From: an archaeon
Lineage (GTDB): Archaea; Thermoproteota; Nitrososphaeria; Conexivisphaerales; UBA164
DNA: 19,295 nucleotides
Direction: 5' to 3'
NCBI GenBank assembly: GCA_021798095.1
Contig: JAJZYL010000005.1
Coordinates: 1 to 19,295 of the forward strand
Made by a program: the position numbers and the translations under genes. This document shows positions 6,547-13,767 of the stretch, one piece after another. The notes below the pieces were generated by a model. It saw only the letters and a program-made list of their open reading frames with translations, was not told the origin of the DNA and made no database searches. Each line of letters starts with the position of its first letter. Position 1 is the first letter of the stretch.

Positions 6547-7602
6547 TCAATATCTTATCCTCGGATCCACGAACGCGTATATGAGGTCAACTAAAAGGTT
6601 GGCCACTACAAGTATCAACCCAAAGAGAAGCGTGGCGGCCATGATCCCCCCAACATCGCTATCCAGCAGCGCTTGCGTAGTCCAGTACCCTATTCCAGGA
6701 TAATTGAATATGGTCTCTACAACCACCGCACCTCCAAGGAGTCCCGCCACCGTCAGGCCAAAAAGGGTTATCACAGGCAACAGGGCGTTCTTGCGCGCGT
6801 GCAAGTTATATACGATTCTCTCCGACAGCCCCTTAGACCTGGCAAGCCTGATGTAGTCCTGATCAAGGACTTCCAGCATAGAGGACCTAAGTATCCTGAT
6901 AAGGCCTGCCACTATGGCTAACGCAAGCGTAATGGCCGGTAGAAGCAGGTGTATTGCTGCGTTAAGGGCTACCCCCCAAGCGCCATGCAACATTGCATCG
7001 ATTATGATTATGTGGGTGGGATAGGATATCCCGTTGACGTACCAGGAAAGGCCTGAAACCATCGTGGGTGATACCACGCCCGAGATCGGTAACACCTTCA
7101 GATAGACCCCCAGCACTATTATAAGGGCGACGCCTATCAAATATATAGGCATAGCGTAAAGGGTAAACGATCCAACCCTGAGCGCGTGATCGCTAACCGA
7201 ATCCCTGTTTACCGCAGAATAAACTCCGAAGCGGACGCCTATGATCCATATCAGTATGGCCGCCACTACAGACAGCATCAGGGTGTTGGGAAGAAACAGG
7301 GCGATGGCCGTAGTAACAGGACCGCTGTAGATAGCCGTGTTGGTATATCCCCAATTTCCATGTAATATAGCGTTGAGCCAGTAAAAGTACTGAACGTATA
7401 TCGGCTGGTTAAGATGGAAACGTGCAATGAGCGCCTGAGTTGCAATGGCCCTTGCTGCGCCAGTAAGCTTAGGGCTCAAATATTCAGCCAGGATGACGTT
7501 GTTCCCGCTGACATGTGAAAGGATGAAAACGATTAAAGTTAATCCTAGGAGCGTGGGTATGAGCAATAACAACCTTCTGATTGTGTAGGCCCATAGGTTC
7601 AT
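6547..7602 (-). CDS. Peptide ABC transporter permease, OppB/DppB type
   Basis: A 351-residue membrane protein. It opens with the family's typical IRRLLLLIPTLLGLTLIVF segment (8-26) and has about six membrane helices and a large extracytoplasmic loop (about 32-100). The EAA-like coupling loop is DYIRLARSKGLSERIVY (249-265), followed by KNALLPVITLFGL and the conserved FNYPGIGYW. It pairs with permease C. The ATG start has only a weak GATGAT five bases upstream. The 39-base gap to the binding-protein gene contains a T8 tract, so permease expression may be lower than that of the binding protein. Confidence 0.92.
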   Translation of the reverse strand: MNLWAYTIRRLLLLIPTLLGLTLIVFILSHVSGNNVILAEYLSPKLTGAARAIATQALIARFHLNQPIYVQYFYWLNAILHGNWGYTNTAIYSGPVTTAIALFLPNTLMLSVVAAILIWIIGVRFGVYSAVNRDSVSDHALRVGSFTLYAMPIYLIGVALIIVLGVYLKVLPISGVVSPTMVSGLSWYVNGISYPTHIIIIDAMLHGAWGVALNAAIHLLLPAITLALAIVAGLIRILRSSMLEVLDQDYIRLARSKGLSERIVYNLHARKNALLPVITLFGLTVAGLLGGAVVVETIFNYPGIGYWTTQALLDSDVGGIMAATLLFGLILVVANLLVDLIYAFVDPRIRY

Positions 7603-7614
7603 GTATAATCATCT

Positions 7615-7622
7615 AAAAAAAA
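7615..7622 (-). terminator. T8 tract between binding protein and permease genes
   Basis: On the minus strand a run of eight T begins 19 bases after the TAA of the binding-protein gene and ends 12 bases before the permease ATG. T-runs of this length can terminate archaeal RNA polymerase, so this may act as a partial terminator that keeps permease levels below binding-protein levels. No stem-loop was found beside it. Confidence 0.4.
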
Positions 7623-7641
7623 GGTGAAGTGGGTATGCAGT

Positions 7642-10239
7642 TTATCCCTTTACCCACCAATAGAAGAGCGAATCATCGGCTCCGCCGAACATCACATTCT
7701 CCTGGTACTGAATGTTGTTGTGATAACCGCTCATGTATGGTTTGATTATCCAGAAGTTGTTCTCCTGTAGCGTATACACGTACATGTACAGGTTGATCCC
7801 TATCTGTTCAGCCTGCTTGTAGTCCTGCGCCGCCAGCGTACTGTTCGTTGTCGAATCAGCCTGAAGGATCAGGTTATTCATCTCCTGGAACTGAGTGGCT
7901 GTAGCGTTGCCCATGGTCGCGTTGACATAGGCCGTAGTCCAGCCATTCGCAACTGGATAGGATCCTCCCTGTAGATACATCGAATTGACGTAGTCGCTTG
8001 GGTATGGGTAATCCGGTGACCATCCAACTCCATCTATTATTGGATCGGGGTTCCCGCCTGGCACAAGATATCCTATTATGGTGTTGAAGTTCTGGTAAAC
8101 CGGTGAGGCTTCGATGTTGGGGTCCATTTGATGTAATGCTGTCGCCCACATTTCCATGGCCGCGTACTCCACTGGCAGACCTGAAGGAACCACTAGCGGT
8201 ATGTTAACTGAGATATTGTATTCTCCAGATTCCTTCATCAGCTGTGTTGCATAGCTCAGGTTATATGTTGGTATGCCCGTAAGCTGGCTCGGCGGCACGT
8301 AATCGGTCATTCCCTTTGGGATCATCCCCGCATAGTTGAACCCGAAGTTAGCGCCGTATACATCGTTGCCAACAAGCTCATCGATGTAATTTGTATAATT
8401 GAATGCGTAGGCGAATGCTTCCCTCACCAGGGTATTGGCAAAGTAATCGGATGGTATGTTATAATTGGAACCAAACACTGATTTCATTAACGAAATTGAA
8501 GTGTTCAGGTTGAACTGAGCCCAGAATATACCTATGGTCGGGAAGGAATACAGAAGTGCAGTACCACTGGCTACCTGCTGTTTGATGAGGGGCATATAGG
8601 TGGATGGTAGATAAGTAACTATATCCGCCTGGCCACCTGTGAACAGGTTGTATGCGGTCTCAGGATCCTTAACCCACTCGATCACTATAGTATCTGTTGG
8701 CGCTGGTATATTTGGTACACCCGGGAAGCCGGGGTTGGGCTTTAACACTATGGATTGGCCAGGCACATAGCTCTGTATCTCATATGGACCTGAAGCTACC
8801 GGACTATACTGTACTTGGGTGTTATAGTTGCCTTCATTGCCCTCGTTTTGATAGGCGTAGAAGCCTGCTGGAGTGAAGGTTATGCCGGCGCCGACGCTCT
8901 GCAGCCAGCCCGCGTCAAGCACGCCACCTCCTTCAGGATCGGCCAACGCCGTGAAGAACAGGGAAGGGGCGGTGGGGGTAACAAGGTGGAATGTGACCGT
9001 GTCCGTAGCATTGTTGTAAGTTATCGCATTCATTATGGCATTAAAATCCGCTGTATCGTTTGCACTTTGCATTATGGGTACAAAAACTGTCAAATTAGGT
9101 ATAAGATACTGAGCTAGTATCCAATCTGGGGTAAGTGGGCTTCCACCCTCAAACAACATGGCCCTTATGGCGGAGTACCAAACGTCATATGCCGTTATCG
9201 GATAGCCATTGGAGAAATTCATGCCGCTCCTTATCGTGAATGTATAAGCCGTGTAGTTGGCGTTTATTCCTCCGTTCTGCACTGTAGGTATGGTTGCTGC
9301 CAGCATGGGTATGAACTGTGATGTGTTAGACCCATTATAGACCACCAGCGTCCCCATGATGTTCTGTATGGTTTCAAGGCCGGTCGCCTCATAGTCCACC
9401 TGTGGGTCAAATGAATATGGTCCACCAGGCGTATTTACCGCCTCCGTTATCACGGATGGGTTGGGTACATTCCCTGTGTATTCATAGAGGGTATAGGGCT
9501 GGGTTACCGTGCTAACTGCAACGGTCTGTCCAACCGTGAAACTATACTCCTGACCGCTTGTTGTATTTTCAGTGACCAATGTCAGGCTTACCGGATAGAG
9601 GCCGGCGGCGGTGTATGTTACGCTGACAGGGTTGGTTACCGGCTCGTAAGTCGTGCTGTTTGCCAGGACCGTTTGGGTCTGTCCGTTACCGAAGTTCCAG
9701 ATGTATTCATAGATCTCCATACTGTTGCCTGTAGGTGCTTCAAGGAAGCCCCCACTAAGGATCACCGGTGCGTTGGCTGTAACCACGGGCGCCGTCGCAT
9801 CAATGGTGGTGTTAAAGGATATGGTGGGGATGGATATCAATGGCGCCAGGGAATCGTTTACTACCGGTGTTATCTGCACTACCCTCGTCACATTATTAGT
9901 TGAAGATACAACCTGGCCGTTGAGGGTTTCCTGAGCGGCCACCAAATATGTACCCGGGTTAGCATAAGTGTGAGTTACGCTAGCCGCGCTCGCATATTGA
10001 CCATCACCGAACGAGATATTGAGAGCTGCTCCCGATGCCTTTCCGTATACAGTGAACGTTATCCCCGCGCCCTGAGACGCCGTCAAAGAAGTTGGTGCAA
10101 GTGAAATCTGGCTTATGGTAACTTTCTGTGAAGTGTACAGGTAGTAACCCGCTCCTGCGGCCACAACCAGTATTACTATAATTATGCCGACTACTGCTGC
10201 TCTTGCTATAGCTTGATTTACATGCTTTCTAAATAACAT
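7642..10239 (-). CDS. Membrane-anchored peptide-binding protein (SBP family 5) with two PKD-like domains
   Basis: An 865-residue substrate-binding protein. Residues 13-34 are a single hydrophobic helix after a basic start (MLFRKH), so it is probably anchored with its body outside the cell. Residues about 40-122 form a PKD-like domain (FGDG at 77-80, then THTYANPGTY). A second at about 137-241 has WNFGNGQ (181-187) and VTYTAAGLYPVSLTL. From about 255 to the end is an extracellular solute-binding protein family 5 domain (IRSGMNFSNGYPITAYDVWYS). Bacterial family 5 proteins are about 500-600 residues, so the extra length is the PKD arm, which may be a spacer or bind the cell surface. Asparagine-x-serine/threonine sites are frequent, as in glycosylated archaeal surface proteins. 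It is the first gene of the importer operon and probably has a leaderless mRNA. Confidence 0.9.
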   Translation of the reverse strand: MLFRKHVNQAIARAAVVGIIIVILVVAAGAGYYLYTSQKVTISQISLAPTSLTASQGAGITFTVYGKASGAALNISFGDGQYASAASVTHTYANPGTYLVAAQETLNGQVVSSTNNVTRVVQITPVVNDSLAPLISIPTISFNTTIDATAPVVTANAPVILSGGFLEAPTGNSMEIYEYIWNFGNGQTQTVLANSTTYEPVTNPVSVTYTAAGLYPVSLTLVTENTTSGQEYSFTVGQTVAVSTVTQPYTLYEYTGNVPNPSVITEAVNTPGGPYSFDPQVDYEATGLETIQNIMGTLVVYNGSNTSQFIPMLAATIPTVQNGGINANYTAYTFTIRSGMNFSNGYPITAYDVWYSAIRAMLFEGGSPLTPDWILAQYLIPNLTVFVPIMQSANDTADFNAIMNAITYNNATDTVTFHLVTPTAPSLFFTALADPEGGGVLDAGWLQSVGAGITFTPAGFYAYQNEGNEGNYNTQVQYSPVASGPYEIQSYVPGQSIVLKPNPGFPGVPNIPAPTDTIVIEWVKDPETAYNLFTGGQADIVTYLPSTYMPLIKQQVASGTALLYSFPTIGIFWAQFNLNTSISLMKSVFGSNYNIPSDYFANTLVREAFAYAFNYTNYIDELVGNDVYGANFGFNYAGMIPKGMTDYVPPSQLTGIPTYNLSYATQLMKESGEYNISVNIPLVVPSGLPVEYAAMEMWATALHQMDPNIEASPVYQNFNTIIGYLVPGGNPDPIIDGVGWSPDYPYPSDYVNSMYLQGGSYPVANGWTTAYVNATMGNATATQFQEMNNLILQADSTTNSTLAAQDYKQAEQIGINLYMYVYTLQENNFWIIKPYMSGYHNNIQYQENVMFGGADDSLFYWWVKG

Positions 10240-10253
10240 GTGACTATAATTGT

Positions 10254-10269
10254 TTATAGTCTACTATAA
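10254..10269 (-). promoter_or_regulatory. Perfect inverted repeat overlapping the importer TATA box
   Basis: TTATAGTCTACTATAA is a perfect 7-bp inverted repeat with a 2-base spacer. A third copy of the half-site, ACTATAA, lies at 10243-10249 and pairs with the middle copy as a 7-4-7 inverted repeat. The site covers the TATA box and extends to the start codon, as expected for an archaeal repressor operator. AT-richness could produce part of this by chance. Confidence 0.5.
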
Positions 10270-10272
10270 AAG
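10262..10272 (-). promoter_or_regulatory. TATA box of the peptide importer operon
   Basis: On the minus strand CTTTTATAGTA is centred about 26-29 bases before the ATG at 10239, predicting a leader of at most about three bases. Another TATA-like AATTTATACC near 10362-10372 could start a longer transcript with a leader of about 100 bases. Confidence 0.5.
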
Positions 10273-10376
10273 TTTTTTGGAGGCGATCTGGTATGTGGCC
10301 GTGTAAATTCATCACGAGTAAGTTTGGGCTCAGCTCTCAAGATCCAGACCATAAGTTGGTCGCGGTATAAATTTCT

Positions 10377-10856
10377 TCATAGCCCGACTTGCACCTGATC
10401 GCTTCCCTTATTGCCAGCGCGGTCCATTATCCCCTCCTTGATCTTAGTGGATGAGATGCGCTGGCCATCATATGCGTGAATAAATGGGATTACGTAGATC
10501 AGCACTTCACTCAAACCGTTTCTTTTCCTTATTTCATTGGCTTCCATGGCCCTAGCCATAGTATCCGTAGTTACTACGACATAATTTACATCCTTATTCA
10601 GGAGAGGCCCATATGGATCCTCAAGCTTGACAAGCGTGTACTCCTTCCCCAGCCCGTCCACGAACGCCTTAACCCCGCGTTCCCGTTCCTGAAAACTTGA
10701 GGTGGGGCTCTTGCCGAGCTTTCTCGCCAGTTCGTCCGATGTAATTCCGACATATATGAAGTCCCCTATTTCAAACGCCTTCGATAACAGTGCTTCGTGC
10801 CCCCTATGAAGTACTTCAAACGTACCCCCTACGGCCACCGTGAGTTTTCTAGCCAC
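10377..10856 (-). CDS. coaD: Phosphopantetheine adenylyltransferase, archaeal type
   Basis: A 159-residue cytoplasmic nucleotidyltransferase that transfers AMP from ATP to 4'-phosphopantetheine, the penultimate step of coenzyme A synthesis. The N-terminal strand and GGTFEVLHRGH (10-20) give the HxGH motif (H17-H20) that binds ATP phosphates. ISSTKIKEGI (134-143) is the second nucleotidyltransferase motif. The length fits the archaeal/eukaryotic-type family rather than a multidomain protein. The start is GTG; a TATA-like box lies about 26 bases upstream and no SD sequence is present, consistent with a leaderless mRNA. It is transcribed divergently from the JAMM gene and lies upstream of, but apparently apart from, the importer operon. 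Confidence 0.9.
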   Translation of the reverse strand: MARKLTVAVGGTFEVLHRGHEALLSKAFEIGDFIYVGITSDELARKLGKSPTSSFQERERGVKAFVDGLGKEYTLVKLEDPYGPLLNKDVNYVVVTTDTMARAMEANEIRKRNGLSEVLIYVIPFIHAYDGQRISSTKIKEGIMDRAGNKGSDQVQVGL

Positions 10857-10874
10857 GGATACCGTTAATTATTT

Positions 10875-10886
10875 ATTGTAAAAAGT
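10875..10886 (-). promoter_or_regulatory. TATA-like box for coaD
   Basis: On the minus strand CTTTTTACAATA is centred near 10881, 25-26 bases before the GTG at 10856. It is a weak TATA match, but its position agrees with the other promoters here. Confidence 0.4.
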
Positions 10887-10964
10887 TTTCTATGAGATTT
10901 CCTGTTATGTCCAGCTATGAACGCCCGCTTTCTTCGATCGTGTTACACAGGTAATTATCGACAA

Positions 10965-10974
10965 CCTTTAAACC
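10965..10974 (+). promoter_or_regulatory. TATA box for the JAMM protease gene
   Basis: CCTTTAAACC is centred near 10970, predicting a start at about 10996 and so a leaderless or near-leaderless mRNA beginning at the TTG at 10998. Confidence 0.45.
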
Positions 10975-10997
10975 TAGGGCGATGACATTGGGATGAT

Positions 10998-11381
10998 TTG
11001 GGTAAATTGCTGACAACGGTGAAAGTTACTGCGGATGTTAGGAGCGGAATTATGGACTATGCGAGGGACAAATATCCTAATGAAATGATTTTGCTGTTAC
11101 GTGGTAGGCTGGACGGCGGTATTGCATACGTAGAATCGCTGGTAATTCCACCCTTTGCAGCCGGCAGCAGGACAAGGTCGCTTTTTAATCAATGGGCGCT
11201 TCCACCTGATCCCACTTTAATAGGCACCGTCCATTCCCATCCATCTGGCATAGCCCGTCCTTCAACCGCCGACCTGCTGTATTCTTATGGGGCTGTGATC
11301 ATGATATTGGGCTTCCCGGCTGACCTCAAAGCGTTCGATAGGAATGGAAAATATCTAGAAGTGGTAGTAGATGGGCGATGA
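10998..11381 (+). CDS. JAMM/MPN+ metalloprotease (archaeal desampylase-like)
   Basis: A 127-residue single-domain zinc protease. The JAMM signature is complete: glutamate E29 (NEMILLLRG), then H79-S-H81 and the S89/D92 pair in HSHPSGIARPSTAD, i.e. HxHx7SxxD. Archaeal single-domain JAMM proteins such as HvJAMM1 cleave ubiquitin-like SAMP proteins from their targets, so deconjugation of a ubiquitin-like modifier is the likely role. The start is uncertain. TTG at 10998 fits the TATA distance. An ATG at 10993 is out of frame and stops after six codons, and a GTG at 11019 would shorten the protein by seven residues. It is convergent with the RPA-like gene, with 19 bases between the stops. Confidence 0.85.
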   Translation: MGKLLTTVKVTADVRSGIMDYARDKYPNEMILLLRGRLDGGIAYVESLVIPPFAAGSRTRSLFNQWALPPDPTLIGTVHSHPSGIARPSTADLLYSYGAVIMILGFPADLKAFDRNGKYLEVVVDGR

Positions 11382-11400
11382 TCGTGTGTGTGAAAATTGG

Positions 11401-12702
11401 TTATGCCCTAGCAACCCTTTCCACTTTACTGTATGCCCTTATTTCTATGGTTCCGTTAACATCATTGTAGTCTCCACCAAGCACCCTTATTCTTTCCCCC
11501 AGCTTCAGGCTGGAAACTTCATGCTGATTAGATGAAGATACCAATTTTATATCCCCTGTGTCATCACCAACGAGCACTTCGGTCATGCTGGAGGCGCGGC
11601 CGTCGGGGAGCTTGTGTAAATTTACCTTGGGGATGGATAACACTACGGCTTCGATGTTGACTAGCCCCTGCCTTGCTTCCTTCACTTTAATGAGCGATCT
11701 TTCCAGTACAGCTGCCAAGTCCTCACTTGTAATTTTGGCGATGTCGCCAATGTGTACAAAATGCGATCTAACTATTGGGCCGGTCGTTTCAATTGTATTC
11801 CCGCCCAACGGCCTCTTCATGGTCGTTGTCAGGATATAAGGTTTCAGGGCTTCATCCAAGGCCAGGAAACGGTCTTCGCTTTCGCCTATTATGTAGTATT
11901 TATGGAGCCTCTTCAATATAACCGTACCCTCATTACCGGCAAGCTCTATCCCATATTTGCCCTGCCTTCCCATAAGGGGCCCCACTACTACATCGGCGCC
12001 ATCTGAAAGCGAACCGTCTGTCCGCCCCCATATCACTACCCTTATCGTGCCATTCGTCTTCATGGATAGATTAAAGGATATGGCGGAACCTTCGCTCTGG
12101 TCCCTTTTCTTATAATGAAGCTCTTTAACCGGGCCAGAAATCCTTCCTCTGTACATATGAAGCCCGTTGGGTCGGTAATCATCTACGCATATGCTTGTTA
12201 TATCGCCGCCCTTGGCATCGCTTACGGTAATGGCTGACCTATCGTTGAGATGCACTTCTACAGATCCGTCTCGCGAAAGTTTGGTGGAGCAACCGGCAAT
12301 GGATAGTGGCTTTCCCGTGGCTAATCCAAGTGCCTTAATTCTTTCCGATGAACGGCCCCACGCTATGCACCGCCTTACATTTGAGTCGAACATATAAAAT
12401 TCGACCCCGCGGTTACCGGCTAGTTCCATACCCATCGACAAAAAGTAACCTTCGATGGTTACGCCGTTAAGCCCCCCCTTTGCTTCTCCCACTTTGAGTG
12501 TAGTTGGTGCATGTTCTAGCTTGATATCCCAGTCGCTCATCAACAGATAGAGGGCCCCCAGGTCAGTAAGATATCCGGATCCTATCTGTTCCTTCTTTTC
12601 CTTTATCTTGGCCAGTATGGTCTGCCTATCGGTATCTTCCCTAGCTTCCAATATGCGTCCTATGATGTCTTCGACCTTCGGGTCGAGCTTTTCTCCAGCC
12701 AT
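11401..12702 (-). CDS. RPA-like single-stranded DNA-binding protein with three OB folds
   Basis: A 433-residue protein that should coat single-stranded DNA in replication and repair. The N-terminal 65 residues are helical and carry a block typical of archaeal RPA proteins (KIKEKKEQIGSGYLTDLGAL, 29-48). At least three OB-fold-like beta regions follow: about 75-165 (FYMFDSNVRRCIAWG), about 185-270 (AISFNLSMKTNGTIRVVIWG) and about 345-430 (TEVLVGDDTGDIKLV ... LKLGERIRVLGG). No CxxC zinc knuckle is present, unlike several euryarchaeal RPA41-type proteins. It stands alone with its own promoter and ends 19 bases from the convergent JAMM gene. The start ATG is supported by a TATA box 26 bases upstream. 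Confidence is high for an OB-fold ssDNA-binding protein and lower for the exact RPA subtype. Confidence 0.75.
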   Translation of the reverse strand: MAGEKLDPKVEDIIGRILEAREDTDRQTILAKIKEKKEQIGSGYLTDLGALYLLMSDWDIKLEHAPTTLKVGEAKGGLNGVTIEGYFLSMGMELAGNRGVEFYMFDSNVRRCIAWGRSSERIKALGLATGKPLSIAGCSTKLSRDGSVEVHLNDRSAITVSDAKGGDITSICVDDYRPNGLHMYRGRISGPVKELHYKKRDQSEGSAISFNLSMKTNGTIRVVIWGRTDGSLSDGADVVVGPLMGRQGKYGIELAGNEGTVILKRLHKYYIIGESEDRFLALDEALKPYILTTTMKRPLGGNTIETTGPIVRSHFVHIGDIAKITSEDLAAVLERSLIKVKEARQGLVNIEAVVLSIPKVNLHKLPDGRASSMTEVLVGDDTGDIKLVSSSNQHEVSSLKLGERIRVLGGDYNDVNGTIEIRAYSKVERVARA

Positions 12703-12708
12703 ATAGAA

Positions 12709-12722
12709 TCAGTGGTCACTGA
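12709..12722 (-). promoter_or_regulatory. Inverted repeat between TATA box and start of the RPA-like gene
   Basis: TCAGTGGTCACTGA has perfect 6-bp arms and a 2-base spacer. It fills the space between the TATA box (12722-12733) and the ATG at 12702, where an archaeal repressor would block polymerase recruitment. The bound protein is unknown. Confidence 0.45.
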
Positions 12723-12733
12723 ATATTAAATAT
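12722..12733 (-). promoter_or_regulatory. TATA box of the RPA-like gene
   Basis: On the minus strand ATATTTAATATT is centred near 12729, placing the predicted transcript start at the ATG (12702). Leaderless. Confidence 0.55.
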
Positions 12734-12760
12734 GGTACACGACGATGTGCACTTACTTAT

Positions 12761-13684
12761 CTAATGCGTTTCAAGGTATCTAAGGGCATCAAGGGCCGCC
12801 TTGCACCCGTCCCCGGCAGCTGAAACTGCCTGTCTATAAAGCGAATCTGCGACATCTCCTGCTACGAACACGCCCTTTACGCTGGTCCCAGTTTTATCGT
12901 GTACGGCTATGTAGCCTTTTTCTGTCAGTTCCAACTGTCCCTGAAATATGTCGGTATTGGGCTTGTGCCCTATATCCACGAACAACGCGTCACACTGTAT
13001 CGTTGACTCCGTGTTATCCTTCAAGTTGAGCAGCTTCATTCCCTCCACCCTTGAGCCTCCCAGCACCTCCTTCACCACGCTATTCCAGATGAACCTGATC
13101 TTTGGCTCGTTGAAAGCACGTTGCTGCATTATGGCGCTAGCTCTCAATTGGTCTCGTCGGTGTATTACGGTGACCTGTCGCGCCAGCCTGGTAAGGTAGA
13201 GGGCATCCTCAATGGCCGTATCCCCTCCCCCAACCACGCAGACATTCCCACCCTTAAAGAATGCGCCATCACAAACTGCACAGTAGGAAACGCCTCTTCC
13301 CTTTAGGGCATTTTCTGATGGGATGTTAAGCTCTAAGGATTTAGCCCCAAGAGCCACTATCATGGAATCAGCGAGATATATTTCGTCCTCCACCACAACC
13401 TTAAATGGCCTCTCCTTTAGATTTACGCTTGTAGCATCCTTTTCCATCATTTTTACCCCCATCCTGATAGCCTGCTTAATCATCCTATCCATTAGCTTGG
13501 GGCCCAGGATGGGTTCCTCGAAACCGGGAAAATTTTCAACGTCAGTGGTGTTCATGAGCTGCCCACCGGGGGCGTAACCAGCCACCAATAGAGGGGGAAC
13601 CCCACCTCTGGCAGCGTATATGCCGGCGGTCAGCCCGGCCGGCCCGCTTCCAAGGATTATCAGCCTTTCCTTATGTTGACTCAT
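12761..13684 (-). CDS. trxB: Thioredoxin reductase
   Basis: A 307-residue FAD-dependent disulfide reductase that passes electrons from a nicotinamide cofactor to thioredoxin-like proteins. The FAD motif is GSGPAGLTAGIYAARGG (12-28), the redox-active pair CAVC (135-138, C135/C138) and the nicotinamide site GGGDTAIEDA (152-161). HRRDQLRAS contains the HRRxxxR set that binds the NADPH 2'-phosphate, so NADPH is the expected donor. The closing FAD contact is GDVADSLYRQAVSAAGDGC. Length matches bacterial and archaeal TrxB. I chose the ATG at 13684 over the TTG at 13696 because a TATA box is centred 26 bases before the ATG and no SD sequence precedes either codon. It has its own promoter and stands between metG and the RPA-like gene. 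Confidence 0.92.
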   Translation of the reverse strand: MSQHKERLIILGSGPAGLTAGIYAARGGVPPLLVAGYAPGGQLMNTTDVENFPGFEEPILGPKLMDRMIKQAIRMGVKMMEKDATSVNLKERPFKVVVEDEIYLADSMIVALGAKSLELNIPSENALKGRGVSYCAVCDGAFFKGGNVCVVGGGDTAIEDALYLTRLARQVTVIHRRDQLRASAIMQQRAFNEPKIRFIWNSVVKEVLGGSRVEGMKLLNLKDNTESTIQCDALFVDIGHKPNTDIFQGQLELTEKGYIAVHDKTGTSVKGVFVAGDVADSLYRQAVSAAGDGCKAALDALRYLETH

Positions 13685-13704
13685 GATAGTGGTCAAGAAC
13701 CCAA

Positions 13705-13715
13705 CCTTTTAAGTT
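13705..13715 (-). promoter_or_regulatory. TATA box of trxB
   Basis: AACTTAAAAGG on the minus strand is centred at 13710, exactly 26 bases before the ATG at 13684. The word TTAAAAGGT here is the same as the direct repeat upstream of the gene at 398. Confidence 0.55.
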
Positions 13716-13767
13716 TTGACCGCAAATTGCTTTCATGGCGGGGTGATTTCCTATATGGCAGTCCGGA

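Noticed and set aside
13685..13696. Upstream TTG start for thioredoxin reductase
   Set aside because: The TATA box is exactly 26 bases before the ATG at 13684, and the extra four residues match nothing in the family.
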